Shown one piece after another: positions 6,607 to 13,286 of a stretch of 13,286 bases of DNA (position 1 is the first letter of the stretch; each line of letters starts with the position of its first letter). A program made the position numbers and the translations under genes. The stretch comes from JANNFX01 sp031380225 (GTDB lineage Bacteria; Pseudomonadota; Alphaproteobacteria; Rhizobiales; Hyphomicrobiaceae), in NCBI GenBank assembly GCA_031380225.1, contig JANNFX010000042.1, positions 1 through 13,286 on the forward strand, in the 5' to 3' direction. The notes beneath the pieces are model-generated. The model was not told where the DNA came from, did not search any database, and saw nothing but the letters and a program-made list of their open reading frames with translations.

Positions 6607-8499
6607 TCACGGCGTTTCGTACATGCTGCGGTAGGCGGCGGCCTGTTGCGCCGGCAAGCGCTTCAACAGCGGCCGCATGGTTTCATTGCCGACCATCTTG
6701 CCGTTGCGCTTATAGAGCCAGTCCGAAATTTTCTCCGGATTGATGTCGTAGCTCTGGCCGCGTTTAACGGATTTGACGGTTTCCGGATCGTTGCTGATGA
6801 CGCCGACGATCTTGCCGTCCTTGCGGACAATGTCGGTCAACCAGAAGTGCTCGACTTCAGCCGGCTTCGCGCCTTCGATGGCAACCTTCAACGAGAAGTC
6901 AGACTCGCCGGGAGCTGGTGCGTCAAGCTTTGACCAGAACTCAGGCAGGGATTGGCGGGCTTTCGAAATCGCGGCGTTCATGTCTGTATCGCCGCTTTCG
7001 ACGTTAATGACAGCGTCCGTGCGATTTGTTGCGGCTGCCTCCGGCTCTTCGACAGGCGTTGCCGCCGCGACCTGCATCGGCTCGTCTACAACTGCTTCAG
7101 GCGCTGGGCCTGAGACGATCTTTGGCGATTCAGGCGATGACATTGCCGGCACATCTGGTGCTGCTGCGACGGCTGCCGGTTTGTCCGTTGGCTCTGCCGG
7201 AGGTGCAACGGCGGAAGAAACGTCCACTGTGACGGGCGGCTGGGTAGAGCTGATCGCTTCTGCCTTTTCGGCAGTCGCTTTGGCCTTGTCGAGAGCCGAT
7301 GCCATGTCACCGGCCTGCTTGAGGTCAGAGCCTTCGTTCATGGCGTCAGTGTTGACGGCGGTGTCAGCAGACGTGCTGTCGTTGGCTGCTATCTCAGGCG
7401 CTGCCGGAGTGTCAATGGCAGGTGCTGCTTCTGTTGCAACAGTGGACTGAGACGCAGGAGCTTCAGCCGCAACGGCCGCTGGTACGGCGTCAGCAGCAAC
7501 CGCCGACGGAGTCGTCACTGAAGCCTCATCCGCTATCTCAGGCTTAGCCGGTGCCTCAGCCATCTCAGGCTTGGCCGCAGCTTCAGCAGTCTCAGACTTC
7601 GCCGGAGATTGAGCTATCTCAGGCTTAACTGGAGTTGGCAGTTCCGTCTTGGCGATGTCAGCTTTGGCGACTTCAGCAACAGCAGGTTCAGGTTTTGCAG
7701 CAGGCGGGGCAGCTGCGACTTGAGCGCTCGCGACGGGAGCAGGCGTGGTGGCCGGAGCTTCAGACTTAGCCACAGCTTCAGCGGCGGGTGCTGTTGCCTC
7801 GCTGCCCGTCGGCTGCTCGATGCGCTTCATCCAATCGCCGGAAGCTGCTTTCGGCTTATTGAGAGGCGCATCGTCTGCGCGGGCAACCGTCGTCACCCAA
7901 TTGTTCGTTTGGGCGCTAGGAGACGGGGTCAAGCCCTTCAGCGCGGCGACGTTGTTGGCTGCGTCTGGCAGGCTGTGATAATTTTTCGGCATCGTATCGT
8001 AGCAGCCAGCGACACAGGTAACCGCCAACGCGGCTGATGCATCTGGGCCAGCCGCAGTCGGAATCATCTCAGCCGATTTGGCAGGCTTACGCGCCGATTT
8101 CGGTTCCATAAACATGATCTGTCCGGCCCTGCCCGAAGGACAACCGGCTTCACAAACGACAATGTTCTGGTCGGGGTGCTGGATTTGGATTGGATTCTGA
8201 CGGCCCTTGATGTTGGCCTCGGCGCCGACCGCCTGTTTCGCGCGTTCGGTATAATAATCTTTGCCAGCTTTCGGCAGCTTGGCTTCGGCAGCGCTATCTT
8301 TTTTCTGTTTGGACTTGGTCTCAATTGGAGCCGGTGCAGCTGGTGCCGCGTCATCAATTGCAGCAGGTTCCGTTTGCGCCTGAGGTGCTTCGTCATCTGC
8401 TGCAGACGGGCCGATCAACATGGCGTTGACACCGGCACTCAGCAAAAGTGCGGAGCCGAGAACGCGAATAGACGGCAACTTCGATTTGAACTCACTCAT
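6607..8499 (-). CDS. Exported Ala/Pro-rich protein with two CxAGC motifs and C-terminal DUF2314 domain
   Basis: 630 aa from ATG 8499, preceded by GGGTGA 6 nt upstream; an in-frame TTG at 8514 is less likely. Residues about 12-36 form a signal peptide (ALLLSAGVNAMLIGPSAADD). CEAGCPSGRAGQIMFMEP near residue 113 and VTCVAGCYDTMP near 161 carry two CxAGC motifs, which could form disulfides or bind something. The middle (about 180-490) is low-complexity Ala/Pro/Glu/Lys with 9-residue repeats. The last 125 residues match DUF2314 (YegJ-like) in pattern: ISKARQSLPEFWSKL, then FSLKVAIEG, EVEHFWLTDIV, GVISNDPETVKSVKRGQSYD, ISDWLY, ETMRPLLKRLP. The function of DUF2314 is unknown. It is the last gene of a minus-strand run after a small Cys-pair protein (122-bp gap) and is followed by the 6551-6582 hairpin. 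The domain call is from remembered family pattern. Confidence 0.82.
   Translation of the reverse strand: MSEFKSKLPSIRVLGSALLLSAGVNAMLIGPSAADDEAPQAQTEPAAIDDAAPAAPAPIETKSKQKKDSAAEAKLPKAGKDYYTERAKQAVGAEANIKGRQNPIQIQHPDQNIVVCEAGCPSGRAGQIMFMEPKSARKPAKSAEMIPTAAGPDASAALAVTCVAGCYDTMPKNYHSLPDAANNVAALKGLTPSPSAQTNNWVTTVARADDAPLNKPKAASGDWMKRIEQPTGSEATAPAAEAVAKSEAPATTPAPVASAQVAAAPPAAKPEPAVAEVAKADIAKTELPTPVKPEIAQSPAKSETAEAAAKPEMAEAPAKPEIADEASVTTPSAVAADAVPAAVAAEAPASQSTVATEAAPAIDTPAAPEIAANDSTSADTAVNTDAMNEGSDLKQAGDMASALDKAKATAEKAEAISSTQPPVTVDVSSAVAPPAEPTDKPAAVAAAPDVPAMSSPESPKIVSGPAPEAVVDEPMQVAAATPVEEPEAAATNRTDAVINVESGDTDMNAAISKARQSLPEFWSKLDAPAPGESDFSLKVAIEGAKPAEVEHFWLTDIVRKDGKIVGVISNDPETVKSVKRGQSYDINPEKISDWLYKRNGKMVGNETMRPLLKRLPAQQAAAYRSMYETP
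7519..7626 (-). repeat. Four tandem 27-bp repeats within the DUF2314 gene
   Basis: Four consecutive 27-nt units (7519-7545, 7546-7572, 7573-7599, 7600-7626) encode, in protein order, KPEIAQSPA, KSETAEAAA, KPEMAEAPA and KPEIADEAS. The core TCTCAGRCTT on the plus strand recurs exactly every 27 nt. Being in-frame, copy-number change would lengthen or shorten the linker without breaking the gene. More degenerate K-x-E units flank the array. Confidence 0.85.
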
Positions 8500-8621
8500 G
8501 GTATTCACCCGCAACGCTACATAGTTGGTTGACGAAATCTAGCCGACTGTCTCAGACGCGCGTAAAGAAAGGTTTAGCAGCAGACTGATTTTGAACTGAT
8601 GTTTCAGAACTTTGAAATCAA

Positions 8622-9074
8622 TCAGCGTGCGTGCCGGAACCAGCCGTCGCCTTGACTCGGGTTGACGACCCGAACATTGCGGAAATCAGTGCCAGGCGCC
8701 GCCGATGCGGCGGGGCGAGGCAGTCGAGCTCCATCAAGCGCTGCAACGCGCTGCCGGCTATATTGGCCGGGTACGAAACGCTGAGTTGGTGCGGTCTCGG
8801 TCAGAGTTTTAAGATCGAGGGGCGCCGTGGGGCTGGGTGGAACAGCCGGCATGGCAGAGGGAGCTGGTGCGGCCGCGGCGCTTGGAGCGAGTGTGATGCC
8901 AAAATAACTGGCGACGCAGGCATCCGTGCGCTTCAATTCATCGAGTTGATCAATCTCGGCATAAACAACTCGGGCCTTGTCGCACAAGAACGCTTCTGCA
9001 GCCGCAGACGGGGTGGCGCCACTCGATTGTGACACCGCGAAGATCACACAGGCAAACGAAGCTCTAATCAACAT
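8622..9074 (-). CDS. Small exported protein with Cys pair, unknown function
   Basis: 150 aa from ATG 9074, chosen because GGAG lies about 7 nt upstream; an in-frame TTG at 9092 overlaps that site. Residues 1-20 (MLIRASFACVIFAVSQSSGA) look like a signal peptide. The mature N-terminal part, AEAFLCDKARVVYAEIDQLD then LKRTDACVASYFG, has two cysteines about 23 residues apart in a likely helical hairpin, suggesting a disulfide. An Ala/Pro-rich linker follows, and a C-terminal segment with QRFVPGQYSRQRVAALDG and FRNVRVVNPSQGDGWFRH. I do not recognise a family. It lies 59 bp downstream of the esterase lipoprotein gene and 122 bp upstream of the DUF2314 gene, on the same strand. Like them it appears exported, so a shared envelope role is plausible but unproven. 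Confidence 0.65.
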   Translation of the reverse strand: MLIRASFACVIFAVSQSSGATPSAAAEAFLCDKARVVYAEIDQLDELKRTDACVASYFGITLAPSAAAAPAPSAMPAVPPSPTAPLDLKTLTETAPTQRFVPGQYSRQRVAALDGARLPRPAASAAPGTDFRNVRVVNPSQGDGWFRHAR

Positions 9075-9133
9075 GGACGTACTCCAAGCCAAACATCAGC
9101 TGTTAGAATACGGCACAGATGTTGACGATTGGT

Positions 9134-10648
9134 TTACCTCGGCGCAGCGGCCGGCGCTGGGTCGGCTATAATTGGGAGGAGCTTCGGGAAACGCCAGTAT
9201 TTGCCAGAACCGAGCGGGATCACCTCAAGCGATGGCATTCTAATACTTGGGGCCGCCCCTGTTTGGACCAGTTTGGCGATATCATCGAGCAAGCGGTTAT
9301 TTTCGGCATAGCCAGAATGATTGAGGCTCAGGCTTTCCGTTGAAACGCTGGTCACGTCCAATGTGTCGACGCCGTTGATAATCAGCGGGCCGGTTGCCGG
9401 CACGTCACCCGCTCGCGCTATGCCACCATTGAAGCGCCGCGACGCTTGTAAAGCCGTGTCATTCTCAGCTGCATAAAGAGTGATATTTTTTGCAAGGCCT
9501 TGGATTTCGGTGGCGATGTTTTCGAACGCGTCACGGTCAACATCGGGCGCGGCCAGAATGATCTGATTGAACACGACGCCATTGGGCCGCGCCGATCGCA
9601 AGTCCTTCAAGACCTGCATAGCTGGTTGATTGCCCATGCTGTGGGCAATAACGCTGACGGATTCGGCACCGGTTTGATCAATAATCATTTCAAGATACGT
9701 GCGCAGGAACTTGACCGACTGCCCCGAGCTTTCACGGTCATAGTTGTAGCCCGTTGGCGTAACACTATTGCCCGACGGCCAGCTGTAGCTGAACGGCACG
9801 CCATCGAACTTGAGATCATTGGCGATTTGCGCCGTGCGGAAGACGGCATACTCGAATGTCGTATTGAAGCCATGCACGAACACCAGAGCATGCTTCTTAA
9901 ATCTCGAGGCCGCCGCCATGCGCTCCTGCGCGAGTTTGAGGAACTCGGCGTGACTAAGAACTTTGACCTCTTGCATGGTGAAATGCGAATTTGGATCCTC
10001 AGTCTCACCGATCTCTATATTGAGATAGGGGACACGAATGGTCCATGGCCGCTCGATCTGCGGAACTTTGTGGTTGCGCGGAATAGTGACAAGGGCGCGG
10101 CCGAGTTCTAAGCGTCGCGCGCGTTCGCCGGTGTAACTCACCAGTTCCGCCTCCGGGCCACGGGCGCGGTCGGTGCCATAGAATACTGGGACGATGTCCC
10201 ACTGATTTTTATCGTCTTTTTTTGGCGGCGCAACGGCCGGCGACGGCGTCGGTTGCGACGCGGCTGGCGGCGGAGGAGGCTGCGCACTGCCAACGCCACC
10301 CAATCCGCGCGAACTGCCGCCACCGTCTTCGCCCATCGACCGGTCGCCGTCGTCATCAGGGGCACCACCTCCCGAAGGGGGAGGCATCTCTGTCTTTGGT
10401 CGGGGCGGCTCAGCTGACGGAGCCGGTTCAGGCGCTGGAGATCCTGCCATCGGACCGCCTGGCGCGCCGTCAGGTTCTTCAGGTTGGCTCGAACTCTGAG
10501 AATTGGCGGGGGGCTCGGCTTTTTTATCGTCGACTGACTGTCCGCAACCCGTCAAAGCCAACGCTCCGAGAACGATCAGCGCTGCCATTAATCCGGTGCG
10601 GCCGGTCCGGCACCCCTTCGAAGCATCTCTGATTTGTGCGCGAACCAT
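9134..10648 (-). CDS. Lipoprotein alpha/beta hydrolase (DUF900-type esterase)
   Basis: 504 aa from ATG 10648, chosen because GGGGGA lies about 4-5 nt upstream and a lipoprotein signal follows directly; the open frame extends upstream to 10774 without such support. The signal ends in lipobox LTGC with C35 as the lipidation site. Residues 36 to about 146 are a disordered Pro/Gly/Ser/Glu linker. The hydrolase core begins with WDIVPVFYGTDRAR (150-163), typical of DUF900 proteins, then LVFVHGFNTTFEYAVFRTAQ (from 255) with the oxyanion-loop HGFN, and VSVIAHSMGNQ with nucleophile S337. LAAPDVDRDAF gives the likely acid and SLNHSGY the likely catalytic His. The enzyme is probably anchored in the envelope facing the periplasm; its substrate is unknown. 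It heads a minus-strand run of three exported products and diverges from meaB across a 126-bp gap. Confidence 0.88.
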   Translation of the reverse strand: MVRAQIRDASKGCRTGRTGLMAALIVLGALALTGCGQSVDDKKAEPPANSQSSSQPEEPDGAPGGPMAGSPAPEPAPSAEPPRPKTEMPPPSGGGAPDDDGDRSMGEDGGGSSRGLGGVGSAQPPPPPAASQPTPSPAVAPPKKDDKNQWDIVPVFYGTDRARGPEAELVSYTGERARRLELGRALVTIPRNHKVPQIERPWTIRVPYLNIEIGETEDPNSHFTMQEVKVLSHAEFLKLAQERMAAASRFKKHALVFVHGFNTTFEYAVFRTAQIANDLKFDGVPFSYSWPSGNSVTPTGYNYDRESSGQSVKFLRTYLEMIIDQTGAESVSVIAHSMGNQPAMQVLKDLRSARPNGVVFNQIILAAPDVDRDAFENIATEIQGLAKNITLYAAENDTALQASRRFNGGIARAGDVPATGPLIINGVDTLDVTSVSTESLSLNHSGYAENNRLLDDIAKLVQTGAAPSIRMPSLEVIPLGSGKYWRFPKLLPIIADPAPAAAPR

Positions 10649-10774
10649 GGTATCCCCCGTGAAATCACTGATTGCCGCGCTGGCTGCGGCCAAAAGACGT
10701 TCAGGCATCGAAATTAGCCGGTCTCGGCCCGCCCGGCAACGCTCAGCCCTTGCCTTATCCCGCGACGGCGGCAA

Positions 10775-11830
10775 ATGTTGGCACTCGTCCGGATTCTAGG
10801 CTCAAGGTTTGACCACTCAGTGACCACCCCATCTCCGCAACGCACTGACCAAGCTCAATCAGCCGAGGCGCTGGCCAAGGCCATTCTCGCCGGCAACCGG
10901 CCGGTTTTGGCCCGCGCTATCACACTTGTTGAAAGTACGAAGCCTGAGCACAACCGGCAGGCGCAAGAGTTATTGCAGTTGCTCCTGCCCCATTCCGGGC
11001 GCGCGCTGCGGCTCGGCATTACAGGTGTGCCGGGTGTTGGCAAATCGACGACCATCGATCAGCTCGGCATGAACTTGGTGAGCGCTGGCCATAAAGTGGC
11101 GGTGTTGGCGGTCGATCCGACGTCGAAACGGACCGGCGGTTCGATCCTTGGCGACAAGACCCGTATGAGCCAGTTGGCCGTTTCGCCCGATGCCTTCATC
11201 CGGCCATCGCCGACATCGGGCACGCTCGGCGGCGTCACGCGAAAAACCCGCGAAACCATGACGCTCGTTGAAGCCGCTGGTTTTGATGTGGTGATTGTCG
11301 AGACGGTCGGTGTCGGCCAATCCGAAACTGCCGTCGCTGATATGGTCGATTTTTTCTTAGTGCTGCTGCTGGCGGGTGGCGGCGATGATTTGCAGGGCAT
11401 CAAAAAGGGCATCATCGAAATCGCAGATATGGTCGCCGTCAACAAGGCTGATGGTGATAATGTGACCCGTGCCGCGCGCTCGGCCAATGAGTATCAGAAT
11501 GCCATTCACATTTTTACGCCCAAGTCAGCGGCGTGGCAACCGCCCGTCGTCACCATATCGGGACGGGAAAATACGGGCCTCGACGCGCTGTGGGGCAAAA
11601 TCGAAGAGCATCGCCGCGTGATGAGCGCGAACGGCAGCTTCGCCGAGCGGCGCCAGCGCCAGGCCGTTGAATGGATGCGCGATATGTTAAGTGACCGGCT
11701 GCTGGCGGCGCTGAAAGCCAACCCAAAAGTGGCCGGACGTCTACCCGCCATTGAAGATAGTGTCCGGGCTGGCACACTGTTGCCGACTCTTGCGGTCGAC
11801 GAGATTCTGGCGCTGATGGGGATCGGTTAG
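10775..11830 (+). CDS. meaB: Methylmalonyl-CoA mutase-associated GTPase MeaB (ArgK family)
   Basis: 351 aa from ATG 10775; GTG 10820 would give 336 aa, closer to typical MeaB length, and neither start has a clear Shine-Dalgarno. MeaB is a cytosolic G3E-type P-loop GTPase that protects methylmalonyl-CoA mutase and gates loading of adenosylcobalamin. Seen here: an N-terminal helical region LAKAILAGNRPVLARAITLV, Walker A GVPGVGKST (84-92), the family segment VLAVDPTSKRTGGSILGDKT (115-134), RPSPTSGTLGG, G3 VETVGVGQSE (about 175-184), G4 NKAD (223-226), and the C-terminal dimerisation tail. No mutase gene (mcm/scpA) or cobalamin adenosyltransferase is inside the window, so its partner must be elsewhere in the genome. 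It diverges from the esterase gene. The call is secure. Confidence 0.95.
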   Translation: MLALVRILGSRFDHSVTTPSPQRTDQAQSAEALAKAILAGNRPVLARAITLVESTKPEHNRQAQELLQLLLPHSGRALRLGITGVPGVGKSTTIDQLGMNLVSAGHKVAVLAVDPTSKRTGGSILGDKTRMSQLAVSPDAFIRPSPTSGTLGGVTRKTRETMTLVEAAGFDVVIVETVGVGQSETAVADMVDFFLVLLLAGGGDDLQGIKKGIIEIADMVAVNKADGDNVTRAARSANEYQNAIHIFTPKSAAWQPPVVTISGRENTGLDALWGKIEEHRRVMSANGSFAERRQRQAVEWMRDMLSDRLLAALKANPKVAGRLPAIEDSVRAGTLLPTLAVDEILALMGIG

Positions 11831-11963
11831 GTCCGAAGTTCGTCGGCTCGCCGCCTGATCTCGCACCAGCGGTAACATTACCCTCAAATGGCACTCAGTT
11901 TACAGCTGAAATATAGTTCGTATTCGAATATTCAGTTGAGGCGGCTCCGTTCCGGCTCTATAA

Positions 11964-12032
11964 ACGCATGTTATGATCATCAATGTGATCGGTGTCACCG
12001 AGCTGACGGCCGCTGATTTTATTCTGATCTGA
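11964..12032 (+). pseudogene. Possible C-terminal remnant of an RTX protein gene
   Basis: This frame reads THVMIINVIGVTELTAADF followed by ILI and a TGA stop at 12030-12032. A segment of the form GVTxLTAADFxL directly before the stop is characteristic of the secretion-signal end of many alphaproteobacterial RTX/T1SS proteins. Immediately upstream there is a TAA (11961) in the same frame and no glycine-rich nonapeptides in any frame back to meaB. It therefore cannot be a functional gene. An intact RTX gene begins 283 bp downstream, so an eroded tandem copy is plausible. The match is short and chance remains possible. Confidence 0.35.
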
Positions 12033-12223
12033 CAAGAACTAACATCTACGAACTCAATTGACGGAGGCTGCAACAAAGCGGCCGGTTTCGGGCTTGGAAC
12101 CAAAATAAATGGGCCATCTCATCAATATAGATGATGGACAAACGGCGCGGCAGTGAACAGACTTGTGCTCAGGGAGCTGAAATTTCCAGCTTGGCGGCTG
12201 GATGCCCGTTTACCGGAGTCTTG

Positions 12224-12283
12224 AAGCGGTGGCTGGTTACCAAGTGTTCTGACTTTTTCAGTGCCGGCTGCCAGCCACCGCTT
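12224..12283 (+). promoter_or_regulatory. Leader inverted repeat upstream of the RTX gene
   Basis: AAGCGGTGGCTGG (12224-12236) and CCAGCCACCGCTT (12271-12283) are perfect 13-bp complements separated by 34 nt that include a short CTGA-CTTTT-TCAG hairpin (12249-12261). The structure ends 18 nt before the GAGGAG ribosome binding site. An upstream GGCTGG (12196-12201), itself part of a small CCAGC/GCTGG hairpin, could compete for the right arm. A role in mRNA stability, attenuation or protein binding is inferred. Confidence 0.5.
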
Positions 12284-12301
12284 TGCTTACTTTGAAAATT
12301 T

Positions 12302-12307
12302 GAGGAG
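12302..12307 (+). promoter_or_regulatory. Ribosome binding site of the RTX gene
   Basis: GAGGAG lies 8 nt before the ATG at 12316 and fixes the start of the edge-truncated RTX gene. The spacer is a run of C residues. Confidence 0.8.
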
Positions 12308-12315
12308 TGCCCCCC

Positions 12316-13286
12316 ATGGCCACGAAACGCGGTACCAGCAAGAACGACACTCTCTCCGGCACAGCTGGCAACGACACCCTGCTTGGCCTAGCCGGCGACG
12401 ATACGCTGATCGGTTTAATCGGCAACGACACACTCGATGGCGGCACCGGCAAAGACAAAATGACCGGTGGTAAGGGCAACGACACCTACATTGTCGACAC
12501 CATCGGCGACAAAGTCATCGAGTTGGCCAATCAAGGAACCGACACCGTCAAGTCCAGCATCACGCTGACGCTGGGGACTAACGTCGAGAACCTGACGCTG
12601 ACCGGCAGCAAAGCCATCAATGGCACTGGCAACACGGTGGCGAATGTCATCACCGGCAACGGCGCCATCAATACGCTCAAAGGTGGTTCCGGCAACGACG
12701 TGCTGATTGGCGGCGGTGGTGCCGACATTCTTGACGGCGGCGCGGGCACAGCCGATGTGGCGTCCTATGAAACCTCGAAGGCTGGCGTCATTGCGCTGAT
12801 GGAGACGTTCATTGGCTTTACGGCCAATGGTGACGCAGCGGGCGACACCTATGCAGGAATAGAAATTCTGCGCGGGTCGAACAATACGACCACGGCAACG
12901 CTGACGGGGTCTATCAAAGTCAACGACCTTCTCGTTGGCGATGGCTTTGCAAACATCCTCGAAGGACTAGCCGGAAATGATGCTCTCAACGGCGGAGGCG
13001 GCGCCGATATACTGCGCGGCGGCACTGGCGAAGACATCGCCGTCTATCTGTTCTCGAACGGCGTCACGGTTGATCTATCCAATTCCGCCAACAACTCTGC
13101 CGGGACCGATGCCGAAGGCGATACCTACGATAGCATCGAAGATGTCATGGGTGCTTTTATCAACGCTGACATTCTGACCGGCAATAGCGGCAACAACCGT
13201 CTCTGGGGGCTCGGCGGCGCAGACGAACTGTTTGGCGGCGACGGTGACGATGTTTTGGCCCCCGATAGTGCATTCGGCAAAAACAT
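12316..13286 (+). CDS. RTX calcium-binding protein, type I-secreted (partial, open at right edge)
   Basis: 323 complete codons with no stop, continuing past the window. RTX proteins are exported unfolded by type I secretion and fold outside the cell when Ca2+ binds glycine-rich nonapeptides. There is no N-terminal signal peptide, as expected, because the secretion signal is C-terminal (not in the window). Nonapeptides begin almost at once: GND/GDD/GKD steps at residues 18, 27, 36, 45 and 54, exactly nine apart. Then follow NDTYIVDTIGDKVIE and VKSSITLTLGTNVENLTLTG (about 84-103), a module seen in many alphaproteobacterial RTX proteins. Further nonapeptide blocks lie near 123-145, 217-240 and 298-315. 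Two related spacer modules carry GDAAGDTYAGIE (about 174-185) and DAEGDTYDSIE (about 266-276). No enzymatic domain is visible so far, so it could be a structural or adhesive protein, or an enzyme with a catalytic part further on. Confidence 0.93.
   Translation, partial: MATKRGTSKNDTLSGTAGNDTLLGLAGDDTLIGLIGNDTLDGGTGKDKMTGGKGNDTYIVDTIGDKVIELANQGTDTVKSSITLTLGTNVENLTLTGSKAINGTGNTVANVITGNGAINTLKGGSGNDVLIGGGGADILDGGAGTADVASYETSKAGVIALMETFIGFTANGDAAGDTYAGIEILRGSNNTTTATLTGSIKVNDLLVGDGFANILEGLAGNDALNGGGGADILRGGTGEDIAVYLFSNGVTVDLSNSANNSAGTDAEGDTYDSIEDVMGAFINADILTGNSGNNRLWGLGGADELFGGDGDDVLAPDSAFGKN
12364..12492 (+). repeat. RTX nonapeptide array, first block
   Basis: At least five consecutive 27-nt units encode the calcium-binding GGxGxDxLx pattern: residues 18-26, 27-35, 36-44, 45-53 and 54-58. 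The unit starts are AGND, AGDD, IGND, TGKD and KGND. The units are diverged at DNA level but strictly periodic. Further shorter blocks occur at about 12682-12750, 12964-13035 and 13207-13260. Confidence 0.85.

Larger units (their letters stand above)
11831..12315. other. Gene-poor region upstream of the RTX gene
   Basis: 485 bp without an intact gene. Contents seen: a perfect 10-bp palindrome TATTCGAATA (11921-11930); TCGGTG-T-CACCGA (11989-12001); a possible RTX tail relic (11964-12032); a near-palindrome AGCTGAAATTTCCAGCT (12175-12191); and a 13-bp inverted repeat just before the RTX start (12224-12283). The palindromes resemble operator half-sites in shape but match no site I can name. No confident -35/-10 pair was found. 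The region is more AT-rich than its neighbours in parts. Confidence 0.5.

Noticed and set aside
6773..7450. 225-codon plus-strand frame rich in Ala/Ser/Gly
   Set aside because: It mirrors the low-complexity Ala/Pro-rich minus-strand DUF2314 gene; no independent support.
7519..7626. Possible CRISPR-like array because of regular spacing
   Set aside because: Units are contiguous 27-bp in-frame coding repeats with no unique spacers.
8656..8680. CGGGT/ACCCG hairpin near the 3' end of the small Cys-pair gene
   Set aside because: It is short, lies inside the coding sequence and has no T-run, so a terminator call is not justified.
9500..10111. 203-codon open frame on the plus strand
   Set aside because: It lies wholly antisense to the DUF900-type hydrolase, whose motifs are intact; no ribosome binding site or recognisable protein.
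12258..12749. Minus-strand frames rich in Pro/Ser/Val opposite the RTX gene
   Set aside because: These are typical antisense shadows of glycine-rich RTX repeats; the plus-strand frame has the ribosome binding site and periodic calcium-binding motif.

Overview
The window looks like chromosomal DNA of an alphaproteobacterium, most likely Hyphomicrobiales (Rhizobiales). This is inferred from the gene families present (Atm1-type ABC exporter, MeaB, a LOG-family protein, a LysM protein, a DUF900-type esterase, a DUF2314 protein, an RT0821/Lpp0805-like surface antigen), from the moderately high GC content and from free use of GTG starts. No rRNA, tRNA, CRISPR array, transposase or phage gene was seen.

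Layout. Left edge (1-394, minus): a TIR-domain gene that stops before the end of the domain, with the first codons of another minus-strand gene just downstream. 490-1143 (minus): pdxH, the last step of PLP synthesis and salvage. 1290-1808 (plus): a small exported protein resembling 17-kDa surface antigens, convergent with a LOG-family phosphoribohydrolase (1856-2506, minus). 2813-4537 (plus): a periplasmic or envelope protein with an Ig-like domain, a coiled coil and a C-terminal LysM, followed after 58 bp by an Atm1-type ABC half-transporter (4596-6545). A perfect 13-bp hairpin (6551-6582) separates this pair from a three-gene minus-strand run (10648 to 6607). All three products of that run carry export signals: a lipoprotein alpha/beta hydrolase, a small Cys-pair protein, and a long Ala/Pro-rich protein with two CxAGC motifs and a C-terminal DUF2314 domain. 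meaB (10775-11830, plus) diverges from this run.

Right edge: a 485-bp gene-poor stretch (11831-12315) precedes an RTX calcium-binding protein gene (12316 to the window end) that is still open at the edge. The gene-poor stretch holds a 5' leader with a 13-bp inverted repeat just before the RTX ribosome binding site. It also holds a short reading frame resembling the C-terminal tail of RTX proteins, possibly a relic of an older RTX gene.

The housekeeping functions (pdxH, LOG, Atm1, meaB) look ordinary. The accessory signals are at the two ends (truncated TIR, RTX locus), in the three-gene envelope cluster, and in a striking 29-nt perfect palindrome inside the LysM gene (3038-3066). No convincing new multi-gene system can be proven here; the exported hydrolase/Cys-pair/DUF2314 cluster is the best candidate for an uncharacterised module.
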